Of a stretch of DNA of 64,000 bases, positions 16,695 through 25,532 are shown one piece after another. Below the pieces are notes generated by a model. It made no database searches, was not told the origin of the DNA, and saw nothing but the letters and a program-made list of their open reading frames with translations. Origin of the DNA: Oceanicola sp. 22II-s10i (GTDB lineage: Bacteria; Pseudomonadota; Alphaproteobacteria; Rhodobacterales; Rhodobacteraceae); NCBI RefSeq assembly GCF_002210105.1, contig NZ_AQQU01000005.1:124001-188000 (forward strand), written 5' to 3'. Each line of letters opens with the position of its first letter. Within the stretch, counting starts at the first letter, position 1. Made by a program: the position numbers and the translations under genes.

Positions 16695-17572
16695 GGTGTC
16701 CCTCCGTTGCATCGGGCCACGAACGGCCAGAACGCCCGACCGAAAGCCGTGTCGTCCCCTTCCAGAAAGCCCAAACTGATCGTGAAATGGTCCCGCTCCG
16801 GGATCGCGCAGGTCACGACCGGGTTCCCCGCGCGGCTCCACGCGCCCTCCAGCTGGCGCGCCTGCCACTCGAACTCCGGCGGCTCCAGCCCGCCCCAGAG
16901 TAGCTGGATCGGGCAGCCCCCCTCGGGCACCTGCGTCACCGGCGAACAGGCGGCGATCCGCGCCTTGTCCAGCTTCAGATCCCCGGCCAGAAATCCCCAC
17001 TGAAACGGCGTCAGGTCATAGAGCCCCGACAGCGCCGTCGCCCCCTTTACCGCATCGGCGGGCAGGCCCCGCGCCGCCCAGTCCGTCGCCGCGACCATGG
17101 CGGTCAGATGCCCGCCCGCCGAGGTGCCGGTGACATGGATGCGCGCCGGATCACCGCCGTGAGCGGAGATGTTCCGGATCACCCATTCGACCGAGGCGCG
17201 GACCTGCGCGATCAGCGCCTCCAGCGTCACATTTGGGCAGAGATCGTATTCCACGGTGACGAGCGTGTAGCCCCGCGGCCGGGTGCCATGCGCCACGAAG
17301 GACGATGTGTCCTTGGTCGATGTCACGCTGCGCCAGTAGCCGCCGTGAATGAACACGATGACCGGGGCGTTCTCCTGTTCGGCTGGAAAGATGTCCAGCA
17401 CCTGCCGTGCCGTGTCGCCGTAGGGGACGTTCAGCGTGCAGGGATAGTCCGCGCGGGCGGAGGCCGAGAGCGTCTCCTTGCGGCGGATCACTCCGCGCGC
17501 GGGCGGATGGTGGGTGCCGACGTCATACTGCCAGTTGATCTGTTCCGCCGTCGCGTAGTGTCGCCAGAGCAT
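16691..17572 (-). CDS. Alpha/beta hydrolase, carboxylesterase/arylformamidase-like
   Basis: A 293-residue alpha/beta hydrolase. HGGYWRS (oxyanion hole, HGGxW type as in kynurenine formamidase and BD-FAE enzymes) lies near residue 75, and the nucleophile elbow GTSAGGHL near 149. A late His (ERDHFTISLGF) fits the triad. It may hydrolyse an ester, lactone or thioester intermediate of the operon; the true substrate is unknown. It overlaps the SDR start by 4 bp. A pair of palindromic repeats separates it from the lyase gene upstream. Confidence 0.85.
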   Translation of the reverse strand: MLWRHYATAEQINWQYDVGTHHPPARGVIRRKETLSASARADYPCTLNVPYGDTARQVLDIFPAEQENAPVIVFIHGGYWRSVTSTKDTSSFVAHGTRPRGYTLVTVEYDLCPNVTLEALIAQVRASVEWVIRNISAHGGDPARIHVTGTSAGGHLTAMVAATDWAARGLPADAVKGATALSGLYDLTPFQWGFLAGDLKLDKARIAACSPVTQVPEGGCPIQLLWGGLEPPEFEWQARQLEGAWSRAGNPVVTCAIPERDHFTISLGFLEGDDTAFGRAFWPFVARCNGGTP

Positions 17573-17611
17573 CGCCCCCTCCCGTCCGAGGTTCGTCGCG
17601 CGGCACGGGGT

Positions 17612-17677
17612 CGCCGGGTCAGGCCCGGCGATGACGGCGTTCAGCTGCGCCCGTCATCCTCGGGTCACGACCCGAGG
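17612..17677. repeat. Pair of REP-like palindromes in inverted arrangement
   Basis: Unit A is cgccgggtc-a-ggcccggcg (17612-17630). Unit B is cctcgggtc-ac-gacccgagg (17658-17677). They are flanked inwardly by atgacgg and ccgtcat, so the two units point at each other. They lie in the 126-bp gap between the lyase and hydrolase genes of one operon. The form resembles the short palindromic intergenic repeats common in alphaproteobacteria; possible roles are mRNA stability or attenuation. Confidence 0.7.
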
Positions 17678-17698
17678 ACCTCCCATCGCCGCGCCGTC

Positions 17699-18610
17699 TC
17701 ACATCCCGATCATGTTCGCCCGGTCAACGATCCGGTCAACGATCCGCATAGAGGCGATGTCGATCATCCGCCCCTCGAACTGCGCTGCGCCCTCGCCGCG
17801 TGCGATGGCGGCATCGAAGGCCTCGCGCATCCGCCGGGCCCGGTCCACATCCTCAGGCGTGGGAGAGAAGACCTCCTGCGCGATCTCGACCTGGCTGGGA
17901 TGGATCGCCCATTTCCCGACCATGCCGAGGATCATCGACCGGCGGCATTCCTCGCGGTAGAAATCCGGGTCGCTGAAGTTCGCGAACGGCCCGTCCACCG
18001 CGTCGATCCGGTTCACCCGCGCGGCGATCGTCATCTTCTGCCGCTGGTAGTGCCAGATGTCGCCGGGATAACCCGACTCACCGCCGATGTCCTTCGTGCT
18101 GACGCCCTGGCTGGCCGAGTAGTCGCCCATGCCGAAAATCAGCGCCTCCAGCCGGTCCGACGCGCAGGCGATCTCGTCGACCTTCTGCATCGCCTCGACT
18201 TCCTCGATCAACGTCTCCAGACCGATGCGCTTCTTCAGCTTCAGCTTCTTCTCCATCTGGGACATCAGCTTGTCGCAGAAGGTGATGTCATCCGGGCCAA
18301 GGCACTTGGTCAGCATGATGACGTCGAGGTTCTCGCCCGCGCCTTCCATCACCTCGATGATGTCCTCGGCGGCGTATTCCGTGGTCAGGTCGTTGATCCG
18401 CACGCAGCGTGTGGACTTGCCGAAATCGAGGTTGTTCAGCGCGTCGATGATCTTTTTCCGCGCGGGCCGCTTGGCGTCGGGCGCCACCGCGTCCTCAAGG
18501 TCGAGGAAGATGTAATCGACGTCGAGGCCGGCGGCCTTGGTCATCATCTTCTCGCTCGATCCCGGCACGGACAGCTGGCAGCGGCGCAGGCGTTTGGGAC
18601 GTTGGCTCAT
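17699..18610 (-). CDS. HpcH/HpaI aldolase-family CoA-ester lyase (malyl-CoA lyase-like)
   Basis: A 303-residue member of the CitE/Mcl superfamily. It aligns by eye with Rhodobacter L-malyl-CoA/beta-methylmalyl-CoA lyase: RRCQLSVPGSS at the N-terminus, FLDLEDAVAPDAKRPAR with the Mg-binding Glu, CVRIND with the substrate Arg, VDGPFANFSDPD, and GMVGKWAIHPSQVEIAQEVF. It should cleave a beta-hydroxyacyl-CoA into two CoA/oxoacid fragments, giving the operon a chain-splitting step. The start at 18610 follows AAGGA; an upstream Met at 18646 lacks one. Confidence 0.9.
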   Translation of the reverse strand: MSQRPKRLRRCQLSVPGSSEKMMTKAAGLDVDYIFLDLEDAVAPDAKRPARKKIIDALNNLDFGKSTRCVRINDLTTEYAAEDIIEVMEGAGENLDVIMLTKCLGPDDITFCDKLMSQMEKKLKLKKRIGLETLIEEVEAMQKVDEIACASDRLEALIFGMGDYSASQGVSTKDIGGESGYPGDIWHYQRQKMTIAARVNRIDAVDGPFANFSDPDFYREECRRSMILGMVGKWAIHPSQVEIAQEVFSPTPEDVDRARRMREAFDAAIARGEGAAQFEGRMIDIASMRIVDRIVDRANMIGM

Positions 18611-18685
18611 GATCTCTGATCCTTCCTTATTTTCAAATGGTTGCACGAAGGCTTCAACGCGTCGCGTGAAATGCCCCGCGCATCC

Positions 18686-19924
18686 TCACTCCACGACGCG
18701 GGACGCGCGCAATTCCGATATTCTTTCGGGACTTAACCCGAACTCCTGCAGTATCGCATCAGTGTGCTCCCCCTGCAGCGGTGCACGACTGTGCACCCCG
18801 CCCGGAGTACCGGTCATCTTGACCGGCGTATTGGCGATGGTGGTCTGGCGCCCGGTGCCGGGATGTTCGTAGGTCACCAGCATGTCGCGGGCCGCGAAAT
18901 GCGGATCGGTGAACTGGTCGGCGGCCAGGTAGACCGGGCCAAAGGGCACGTTGCCGCCCAGAACCTCGGCAATCTCGGCGCGGGTGCGCGGCAGGGTGAA
19001 TTCCTCCACGATCGCAATCACCTCGTCGCGGTGCTGCCCGCGCAGGTCGCCCGTCAGATAGCGCGGATCGGCGGCCAGTTCGGGCCGCCCGATCAGCCGC
19101 GTCAGGATCTCCCAGAACTTCTCGCTCTGTGCGGTGATCGTGACCCAGCCGTCCTTGGCCCGGAACAGCCCGAACGGGGCGAAGAGCGGATGGTGATTGC
19201 CCTCCACCCCCGGATTGTTCCCGGTAAAGCTGAGCTGAAAGATCGACCGCTCGCAGGTCGCCATGATCGCGTCGACCATGGCGATGTCGACATATTGCCC
19301 CTCGCCCGTGGCCCGCGCCCGCAGGACGGCGGAGACGAGGCCGAAGGCCGCATACATCGCCGGAATGATGTCGCCCACGCCAGGACCTACCTTGGTGGGC
19401 ATCGCCCCGCGCTCGGCGCCGGTGATCGCCATGATCCCGCCCATCGACTGCGCGACCGGGTCGTAGGCCGGCCAGTGCCCGTAGGGCGACTTGCCGCCCC
19501 GCTGGTCGCCGAAGCCACGGACCGAGGCGTAGACCAGCGCCGGGTTCACCTCGCGCAGGACCTCGTAGCTGTTGCCCAGCCGGTCCGCGACGCCGCCACG
19601 GTAGTTCTCGATCACCGCGTCGGCCTGCCGGACCATGTCGTGGAACAGCGCCACGCCTTCTTTCGTTTTGAAATCAATGCATATCGAGCGTTTGTTGCGG
19701 TTGATCGAACCGAAGTAGCCGCCGTAACCGCCATCCTCGCGGCTGATCTCGCCTTCCATATGCGGTCCGATCCGGCGGGTGTTGTCGCCCCCCACCGGTT
19801 CGATCTTGATGACGGTCGCGCCCTGATCGGCCAGCATCATGCTGGCGAAGGGCCCCGCCAGCATCATCGTCAGGTCCAGCACGACCACGCCTTCCAGCGC
19901 GCCGGAGTAATGCTTGGGCGGCAT
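18686..19924 (-). CDS. CaiB/BaiF family CoA-transferase
   Basis: A 412-residue class III CoA-transferase. It has the N-terminal LDLTMMLAGPFASMMLADQGATVIK-type motif, NRNKRSICIDFKTKEG, and the catalytic Asp in AYDPVAQSMGG, which is intact here. It probably loads CoA from a pathway thioester onto a carboxylate. It starts 1 bp after the stop of the upstream MaoC gene, so translation is likely coupled. Its operon partners (lyase, MaoC pair, dehydrogenase) suggest it activates a dicarboxylate-like or branched acid. Confidence 0.92.
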   Translation of the reverse strand: MPPKHYSGALEGVVVLDLTMMLAGPFASMMLADQGATVIKIEPVGGDNTRRIGPHMEGEISREDGGYGGYFGSINRNKRSICIDFKTKEGVALFHDMVRQADAVIENYRGGVADRLGNSYEVLREVNPALVYASVRGFGDQRGGKSPYGHWPAYDPVAQSMGGIMAITGAERGAMPTKVGPGVGDIIPAMYAAFGLVSAVLRARATGEGQYVDIAMVDAIMATCERSIFQLSFTGNNPGVEGNHHPLFAPFGLFRAKDGWVTITAQSEKFWEILTRLIGRPELAADPRYLTGDLRGQHRDEVIAIVEEFTLPRTRAEIAEVLGGNVPFGPVYLAADQFTDPHFAARDMLVTYEHPGTGRQTTIANTPVKMTGTPGGVHSRAPLQGEHTDAILQEFGLSPERISELRASRVVE

Positions 19925-19925
19925 C

Positions 19926-20405
19926 TCAGCCCCGCCGCCGCAGCGCGACGGTCCGGTCGGCCATCACGCAGAGCTTGTCTTCCTGGTTGATGCCGTAGTG
20001 CCGGAACGTGACCACGCCCGCGCCCTCGATATCGCCGTCCTCGACCGTCAGCACTTCGGAGAAAGCGTAAAGGGTATCACCATGATAGACCGGGTTCTTC
20101 AACCGGATGTTGGTCATCCCGATCTCCTTCACCGCGTTCTCCGCCGTGTCCTGCGCGGCCAGACCGATGACCATCGACAGGTTGATCCCACCGAACACGA
20201 CCCGGTCGGTGAACACCCCATGCCCCTGACCGCCCTGCATCCGGTGGGCGTTGAAATGCCCCTCGGCGGTGTTCATCACCATGTTGGTGATCAGGACGTT
20301 GTCCATCTCGGTCACCGTCTTGCCGCGCGCGTGGCGAAAGACCTGACCGGGCTGGAAATCCTCGAAATAGTTGTTCGCGCTCACCGGCGCCGGAGACCCG
20401 CTCAT
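19926..20405 (-). CDS. MaoC-family (R)-specific hydratase, predicted catalytic subunit
   Basis: A 159-residue single-hotdog MaoC protein resembling one half of mesaconyl-CoA hydratase. It carries GKTVTEMDNVLITNMVMN and the hydratase site NTAEGHFNAH (Asn45, His50), plus RLKNPVYHGDTLYAFSEVL. Only one hotdog is present, so it must dimerise; the second small MaoC protein of the operon (21642-22136) lacks the His and is a natural partner. The ATG at 20405 overlaps the dehydrogenase stop (ATGA). An in-frame ATG 12 bp upstream is an alternative. Confidence 0.85.
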   Translation of the reverse strand: MSGSPAPVSANNYFEDFQPGQVFRHARGKTVTEMDNVLITNMVMNTAEGHFNAHRMQGGQGHGVFTDRVVFGGINLSMVIGLAAQDTAENAVKEIGMTNIRLKNPVYHGDTLYAFSEVLTVEDGDIEGAGVVTFRHYGINQEDKLCVMADRTVALRRRG

Positions 20406-21640
20406 TTGTTCCCCCATGCCTTTTCGAAGGCCGTTTCGGTGATCCACTTGTCCACGTCCGACTTGCCCAGCATGTTGTCCGAGATGATCCTGAGCTGGAT
20501 TTCCGACGTCCCCTCGAAAATCTTCGTCAGCCGCGCGTCGCGCCAGTAGCGTTCCATCGCGTGCAGCTTGGTGTAGCCCGCGCCGCCGAGGATCTGCAGC
20601 CCTTCGGAGGTCACCCGCTCAGCCATTTCGGTCGCGAAGTACTTGACCATGCTCGCTTCCTTGTCGCAGCGGCGGCCCTGGTCGATCTCGTTGCAGACAT
20701 GGTAGAGCAGCTGCCGCGCCGCCTCGATCTGGGCGGCCATTTCGGCCAGCTTGAACCGGATGGCCTGGAACTCGGTGATCGGGCGGCCGAACTGGATCCG
20801 CTCCTGAGCGTAAGCCGTCGCATCCTCCAGCGCGCCCTGCGCCAGGCCAATGGCCCGCGCGGCCGTATGCGCGCGCGCCGTCTCCAGCCCCTTGGCCATG
20901 ATGCGGAAGGCCATGCCCTCCTGCCCCAGAAGGTTTGCGGCAGGCACGCGGCAGCCGTCGAAGGACAGCTCCAGCGTGTTCCAGCCGAAATAGCCGATCT
21001 TGGGGATCTTCGAGCCCGAAACGCCTTTCGGCAGTTCGCCGCGCGGCTTCTCGATCATGAAGCACGAGATGCCCATCCACCGCTTGTCCGACGAGGGCGG
21101 CGGCGAGGTGCGGGCGAAGACGGTCATGAAATCCGATCCGTCCGCGAAGGTGCACCAGTACTTGTTGCCGGTGATGACCCAGTCGTCGCCGTCCTTGACC
21201 GCCCGGCAGGAAATCGAGGCGAGGTCCGACCCCGTCCCCGGTTCCGACAGCGACGAGGCGTTCAGGAACTCGCCCCGGACCACGCGCGGCAGGTATTGCT
21301 TCTGCTGCTCGGGCGTCATCACCCGGCGGATCATCCCGCCCTGCCCGCGCGCCATGATCGAAGCGACGGACATCCAGCCGCGCGCCAGCTGTTCGGCAAT
21401 CAGGCAGTATTCGAACGCTCCGAGCCCGAGACCGCCGAATTCTTCCGGGATGGTAATCCCGAAGTAACCCATGTCGGCCATCTTCTGGCGAAGATCCATC
21501 GGGATCTCTCCATCCGGGCCGTCCAGTTCGTTGGCGACCGGCAGGACCTCCCGCATGGTGAATTCACGCGCCGACTCGCGGATCATGATCCGCTCCTCGG
21601 TGAAATAGCCTCTGCCGTCCTGCGAATAGGTGCCGTCCAT
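20402..21640 (-). CDS. Acyl-CoA dehydrogenase with canonical C-terminal catalytic Glu
   Basis: A 412-residue acyl-CoA dehydrogenase. It carries SSLSEPGTGSDLASIS (129-144), the FAD-site QILGGAGYTK (349-358), and IFEGTSEIQ with Glu376 at the medium/short-chain catalytic position. The residue count coincides with MCAD numbering. It is therefore a self-sufficient homomeric type, unlike the pair at 3850-6183. It starts 1 bp after the upstream MaoC stop and overlaps the next MaoC start by 4 bp. It would form the enoyl-CoA substrate for the MaoC hydratases. Confidence 0.93.
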   Translation of the reverse strand: MDGTYSQDGRGYFTEERIMIRESAREFTMREVLPVANELDGPDGEIPMDLRQKMADMGYFGITIPEEFGGLGLGAFEYCLIAEQLARGWMSVASIMARGQGGMIRRVMTPEQQKQYLPRVVRGEFLNASSLSEPGTGSDLASISCRAVKDGDDWVITGNKYWCTFADGSDFMTVFARTSPPPSSDKRWMGISCFMIEKPRGELPKGVSGSKIPKIGYFGWNTLELSFDGCRVPAANLLGQEGMAFRIMAKGLETARAHTAARAIGLAQGALEDATAYAQERIQFGRPITEFQAIRFKLAEMAAQIEAARQLLYHVCNEIDQGRRCDKEASMVKYFATEMAERVTSEGLQILGGAGYTKLHAMERYWRDARLTKIFEGTSEIQLRIISDNMLGKSDVDKWITETAFEKAWGNK

Positions 21641-21641
21641 C

Positions 21642-22136
21642 TCAGCGCTCCTTTCTGACGAGGTTGGTGCGGCGGAAGCGGATCACTTCCTCGCCGCGCT
21701 GGTTCACGCCGCGCGTGGCCCATGTGACGATGCCGAAGGCCGGGCGCTTCTCGCTCTCGCGGCAGTCGACGGTGTCGCTGGTGGCATAGACCGTGTCGCC
21801 CGGATAGACCGGCGCGCCATAGACCAGGTCGTCGACACCCAGGAACGGGCCGCCGCCTTCGGAACAGTCCTCGACCGTCAGGCCGAAGACGGTGTTGAAG
21901 ACCAAGAGCGGGTTGACCGGCGTCGTGTCATGCCCCTCGGCCCGCGCGGCCTCGGCGTTGGTGTAGCGGGGGTTGTAGTGCATCGTCAGCACGGTGAAGA
22001 GCGTGTTGTCCCCTTCGGTGATCGTGCGGCCCCAGTGGTGGTCGAAGTGCAGGCCCTCGTGAAAGTCGCCGTAGCGGTTGCCACGGGTCCAGTAAGTCGC
22101 CTCGGACTTGAGGCGGTTGACGATATCCTCGCTCAT
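21642..22136 (-). CDS. MaoC-like hotdog protein lacking the catalytic His (predicted partner subunit)
   Basis: A 164-residue hotdog protein, homologous to mesaconyl-CoA hydratase halves by GRTITEGDNTLFTVLTMHYN, followed by YGAPVYPGDTVYATSDTV. Where active enzymes have NPxHxD it reads NPRYTN (55-60), so the catalytic His and Asp are absent. This fits a non-catalytic subunit pairing with the 159-residue MaoC protein two genes downstream. The start at 22136 has AAGGATGACCGC upstream; the longer open frame upstream is Arg/Pro-rich and not protein-like. First gene of the minus-strand operon. Confidence 0.85.
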   Translation of the reverse strand: MSEDIVNRLKSEATYWTRGNRYGDFHEGLHFDHHWGRTITEGDNTLFTVLTMHYNPRYTNAEAARAEGHDTTPVNPLLVFNTVFGLTVEDCSEGGGPFLGVDDLVYGAPVYPGDTVYATSDTVDCRESEKRPAFGIVTWATRGVNQRGEEVIRFRRTNLVRKER

Positions 22137-22433
22137 GCGGTCATCCTTGCGTCTCCTGCGTCCGGGAAAGCGGCGCCGACACGGATGCGGGCGCGGGCCA
22201 ATGGCCCCTCGCCTCGCGCATCGTTCACGGCTGCCGGGTCTCCTCCCTCGGGCATCCAGCGGCGGTAAGTCCGCCATGCTGACCCATCGAACAGTCTTTT
22301 TACCGAAGCGTCAATTAGGTCGGACCTTTCCGGGGGGAGATGCCACGGATGAATTTTGGTAGCTTGCTAACGATCATGCGATGCTGGTAAAGAAAGCCAT
22401 TCCTGATACAGAATGCGCACCGTGGGAGGAGAC

Positions 22434-23969
22434 ATGACACAGGACAAACCCCATGGCTGGCTGGCCGGCGAGGTCAGTCGCTTTTCCGAGATGCTGGACC
22501 ACTGGGGCGCGACGGCCCCCGACCGCGTCGCCATCGTCAACCGCGACGTATCGCTGACCTTCGGCGAACTGGCCCGCGACGCGGCGCGTCTGGCGGATGC
22601 GCTGTCGGACCTCGGCCTCGGGCCCCGCGACCGCATGTTCGCGGTCGGCGAGAACACGGTCGGCGCCGTCCTGCTGGTCTTTGCCGCGAACCGCATCGGC
22701 GCCTCGCTGACGCTGGTCAACGCGCGGATGCAGACCTCGGAAATCGAGGTGCTGCAAGGGTTTGGCGACCCGAAGCTGTCGGTCTTCGCGACCGAGGGAT
22801 CGCCCAAGACCGCCGAACATGCCGAGGCGCTTGGGGCGAAACCGCTGAACCTCGATACCGTGGGCGGCGACATCCGCGTCCTCCCCGGCAATGCGAAGGC
22901 CGAGCCGAACGAGGACCGCGGCAGCACCGGCGCGGACATCGCGATGATCATGTTCACCTCGGGCACCACCGGGACGCCCAAGGGCGTGATGATCACCAAC
23001 GACACGATGCTTGCGCAGGCGAAATCCCAGTGCTTCACGCGCGCCATCGGGCCCGAGGACACGTTCTATGTCGTCTCGCCCATGAGCCACCAGATCGGCC
23101 TGTCGGGCAGCGTCATTTCCTCGATCTGCGCGGGGGCGCGCATGGTCCTGCCGCCCCGTCACGACCCGGACCTGCTGGTGCGGATGGTCGCCGATGGCGA
23201 GGTGACGGTGCTGGTCGGCGTTCCGCAGCTTTACAACGGCCTGCTGGATCACGCGGATCGCGAGGGGATCGACCTGTCCGGCGCGCGTCTCAGGATCGCG
23301 GGCTGCGGCGGCGCGCCGCTTGACCCCGCGCTCAAGGCGCGGGCACTGGACCGGCTGGGGGTCATCCTTGGCAACGGCTACGGCTCGACCGAATTCGTGC
23401 CCGCCTCGCGCGTGCCGCCGGGGGCCGAGGTCGCGCCGAACGTGGTCGGCAAGCTGGAGGCCGGGGTCGAGTGCCGCATCGTGGACGAGGCGGGCAACGA
23501 CCTGCCCGACGGCGAGGATGGCGAGATCTGGGTGCGCGGACCGTTCATGATGGCGGGCTACTTCCGCAACCCGCAGGCCACCGCCGAAGTGATGCGCGAC
23601 GGCGGCTGGCTGGCCACCGGCGACATCGGTGTCATGCGCGACGGGATGCTGGCGATCACCGGACGCAAGAAGGAAATCATCATCCGCTCGGGCTTCAACG
23701 TCTACCCGACCGATGTCGAGGCCGCGCTGACCGCCCACCCGGACGTCAACATGGCCGCCGTTCTGGGCCGTTCCGTTCCGGGGAACGAGGAGATCGTGGG
23801 CTTCGTCACCGCCCTGCCCGGCCGGAAGCTCGATCCCGCCGAGGTGCGCGACTTCACGCGCCGCACCCTGACACCCTACAAAGTCCCGAGCGAGGTGATC
23901 GTTCTGGATGAAATGCCGGTCGGTCCGACGGGGAAAATCCTCAAGACCGCCCTCAAGCCGAAACTGTGA
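22434..23969 (+). CDS. AMP-dependent acyl-CoA synthetase/ligase
   Basis: A 511-residue ANL-superfamily enzyme. P-loop MFTSGTTGTPKGVM lies near residue 178-191, GNGYGSTEF follows, then GDIGVMRDG and the hinge GRKKEIIIRSGFNVYPTDVE, with a C-terminal catalytic Lys in PTGKILKTAL. It forms an acyl-adenylate and then the CoA thioester of a carboxylic acid; chain type unknown. The ATG at 22434 follows GGGAGGAG. It is divergent from the seven-gene CoA operon across 297 bp and is followed by an acyl-CoA dehydrogenase, suggesting the same catabolic pathway. Confidence 0.92.
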   Translation: MTQDKPHGWLAGEVSRFSEMLDHWGATAPDRVAIVNRDVSLTFGELARDAARLADALSDLGLGPRDRMFAVGENTVGAVLLVFAANRIGASLTLVNARMQTSEIEVLQGFGDPKLSVFATEGSPKTAEHAEALGAKPLNLDTVGGDIRVLPGNAKAEPNEDRGSTGADIAMIMFTSGTTGTPKGVMITNDTMLAQAKSQCFTRAIGPEDTFYVVSPMSHQIGLSGSVISSICAGARMVLPPRHDPDLLVRMVADGEVTVLVGVPQLYNGLLDHADREGIDLSGARLRIAGCGGAPLDPALKARALDRLGVILGNGYGSTEFVPASRVPPGAEVAPNVVGKLEAGVECRIVDEAGNDLPDGEDGEIWVRGPFMMAGYFRNPQATAEVMRDGGWLATGDIGVMRDGMLAITGRKKEIIIRSGFNVYPTDVEAALTAHPDVNMAAVLGRSVPGNEEIVGFVTALPGRKLDPAEVRDFTRRTLTPYKVPSEVIVLDEMPVGPTGKILKTALKPKL

Positions 23970-23977
23970 GAACGACC

Positions 23978-25108
23978 ATGACCCGCCCTTTCCGTGACGA
24001 CCACGAAGCCCTGCGCGACAGCTTCCGCCGCTTCTGCGAGACCGAGATCGCGCCCTACCACGACGAGTGGGAACGCAACCACATCGTCCCCAAGGAGGTC
24101 TGGCGCAAGGCCGGGCAGAACGGCTACCTGCTGGCCGCCATCCCCGAGGAATACGGCGGCGGCGGCGGCGATTTCGGCCATTCCGCGGTGATGATGGAGG
24201 AGCTGGCCAAGATCCACGCCAGCGGCCCCGGCTTCTCGCTGCATTCCGACATCGTGGCGCCCTACCTGATGAACTTCGGCACCGAAGAGCAGAAGAAGAA
24301 ATGGCTGCCCCTGATGGCGCAGGGCGAGGTGATCACCGCCATCGCCATGACCGAACCCGGCACCGGCTCGGACCTGAAGAGCATCAAGACGCAGGCCCGG
24401 CGCGAAGGTGACGAGTACGTCATCTCGGGGCAGAAGACCTTCATCACCAACGGCCACAACGCCGGGCTCTACATCGTCGTGTGCAAGACCGATCCGGCGG
24501 CGGGGTCAAAGGGCGTGTCGCTGATCCTCGTCGAGGAGGAGCGCGCGGGCTTTTCGCGCGGGCGCTCGATCGAGAAGATGGGCCAGCATGCACAGGACAC
24601 GGCAGAGCTGTTCTTTGACAACGTGCGCGTTCCGGTGACGAACCGTCTGGGCGAGGAAGGCAAGGGTTTCAGCTACCTGATGAAGGAGCTGGGGCAGGAA
24701 CGCCTGATCATCGCGATCCGCTCGGCCGCGATGCTGGAGAACGCGCTGGCCGAGGCGGTGGAGTACACCAAGACCCGCCAGGCCTTCGGACAGCCGGTGT
24801 TCGAATTCCAGACCAACAAGTTCCGCCTGGCCGAAGCGGCGGCCGAGGCCGACATGCTGCGCACCTATGTCGACGCGGTGCTGGCGCAGCACCTTGAGGA
24901 AAAGATCAGCCCCGAAAAGGCGGCCAAGGCCAAGCTCGTGTCGACCGAGATGCTGGGCCGGTGGCTGGACGTCTTCCTGCAACTGCACGGCGGCTACGGC
25001 TACACGCGCGAATACAACATCGGGCGTGACTGGGCCGATGCGCGGGTGTTCCGCATCTACGGCGGATCCTCCGAGATCATGCGCGAGATCATCTCGCGCA
25101 CGCTCTGA
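23978..25108 (+). CDS. Acyl-CoA dehydrogenase, LCAD/isovaleryl type
   Basis: A 376-residue acyl-CoA dehydrogenase. It carries IAMTEPGTGSDLKSIKTQ (122-139) and QLHGGYGYTREY. The C-terminal loop IYGGSSEIMREI has Gly at the MCAD catalytic position, while Glu241 in GQERLII occupies the helix-G position used by LCAD and isovaleryl-CoA dehydrogenase. It is therefore probably active on long or branched acyl-CoA. The ATG at 23978 lies 8 bp after the ligase stop; a GTG 12 bp earlier is possible. It ends 4 bp from a convergent gene. Confidence 0.93.
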   Translation: MTRPFRDDHEALRDSFRRFCETEIAPYHDEWERNHIVPKEVWRKAGQNGYLLAAIPEEYGGGGGDFGHSAVMMEELAKIHASGPGFSLHSDIVAPYLMNFGTEEQKKKWLPLMAQGEVITAIAMTEPGTGSDLKSIKTQARREGDEYVISGQKTFITNGHNAGLYIVVCKTDPAAGSKGVSLILVEEERAGFSRGRSIEKMGQHAQDTAELFFDNVRVPVTNRLGEEGKGFSYLMKELGQERLIIAIRSAAMLENALAEAVEYTKTRQAFGQPVFEFQTNKFRLAEAAAEADMLRTYVDAVLAQHLEEKISPEKAAKAKLVSTEMLGRWLDVFLQLHGGYGYTREYNIGRDWADARVFRIYGGSSEIMREIISRTL

Positions 25109-25112
25109 GCCT

Positions 25113-25427
25113 TCAGACCAGCGGCGCGGTCCCGGTGTCAGCCGGGGCCGCGGCCGGTGTCACCGCGCGCGGTTCGAACCGCAGCTTGGCGATGACCAGC
25201 AGGCCGACGAGGATCACGCAGATCACGTTGGCGACGATCAGCGGCCAGTTCACGATCAGCAGGCCATAGACCAGCCACGACGACACCGTGGCAAAGACCA
25301 GCAGCAGCGCCCAGAACGACAGGTCCTTAACGGCACGGGTGCGCCATGTCTTGATCGTCTGCGGCAGCCAGCTGACGGTGCCGAGCGCGGCCGCGACGTA
25401 GCCGAGGATTTCGACGGGATCGCCCAT
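25113..25427 (-). CDS. SemiSWEET-type PQ-loop transporter
   Basis: A 104-residue membrane protein with three hydrophobic helices. A PQ motif sits at the end of helix 1 (TVSWLPQTIKTWRT), followed by DLSFWALLLVFATVSSWLVYG. This is the half-size bacterial SWEET architecture, which dimerises to carry sugars or other small solutes across the inner membrane. The tail after residue 85 is polar and Pro/Ala-rich. It is preceded 105 bp upstream by the 3' end of the flavoprotein gene on the same strand. Confidence 0.85.
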   Translation of the reverse strand: MGDPVEILGYVAAALGTVSWLPQTIKTWRTRAVKDLSFWALLLVFATVSSWLVYGLLIVNWPLIVANVICVILVGLLVIAKLRFEPRAVTPAAAPADTGTAPLV

Positions 25428-25532
25428 ATGCGTGATCTCCGGAGGAGTTGGGGTGCTGCGATGCCCTTTGCCCCCCTTCCCGTTCCGGCGCTACGTCCCC
25501 GGCGACACCGGTGCGTCGCATTCCGCGCATCG

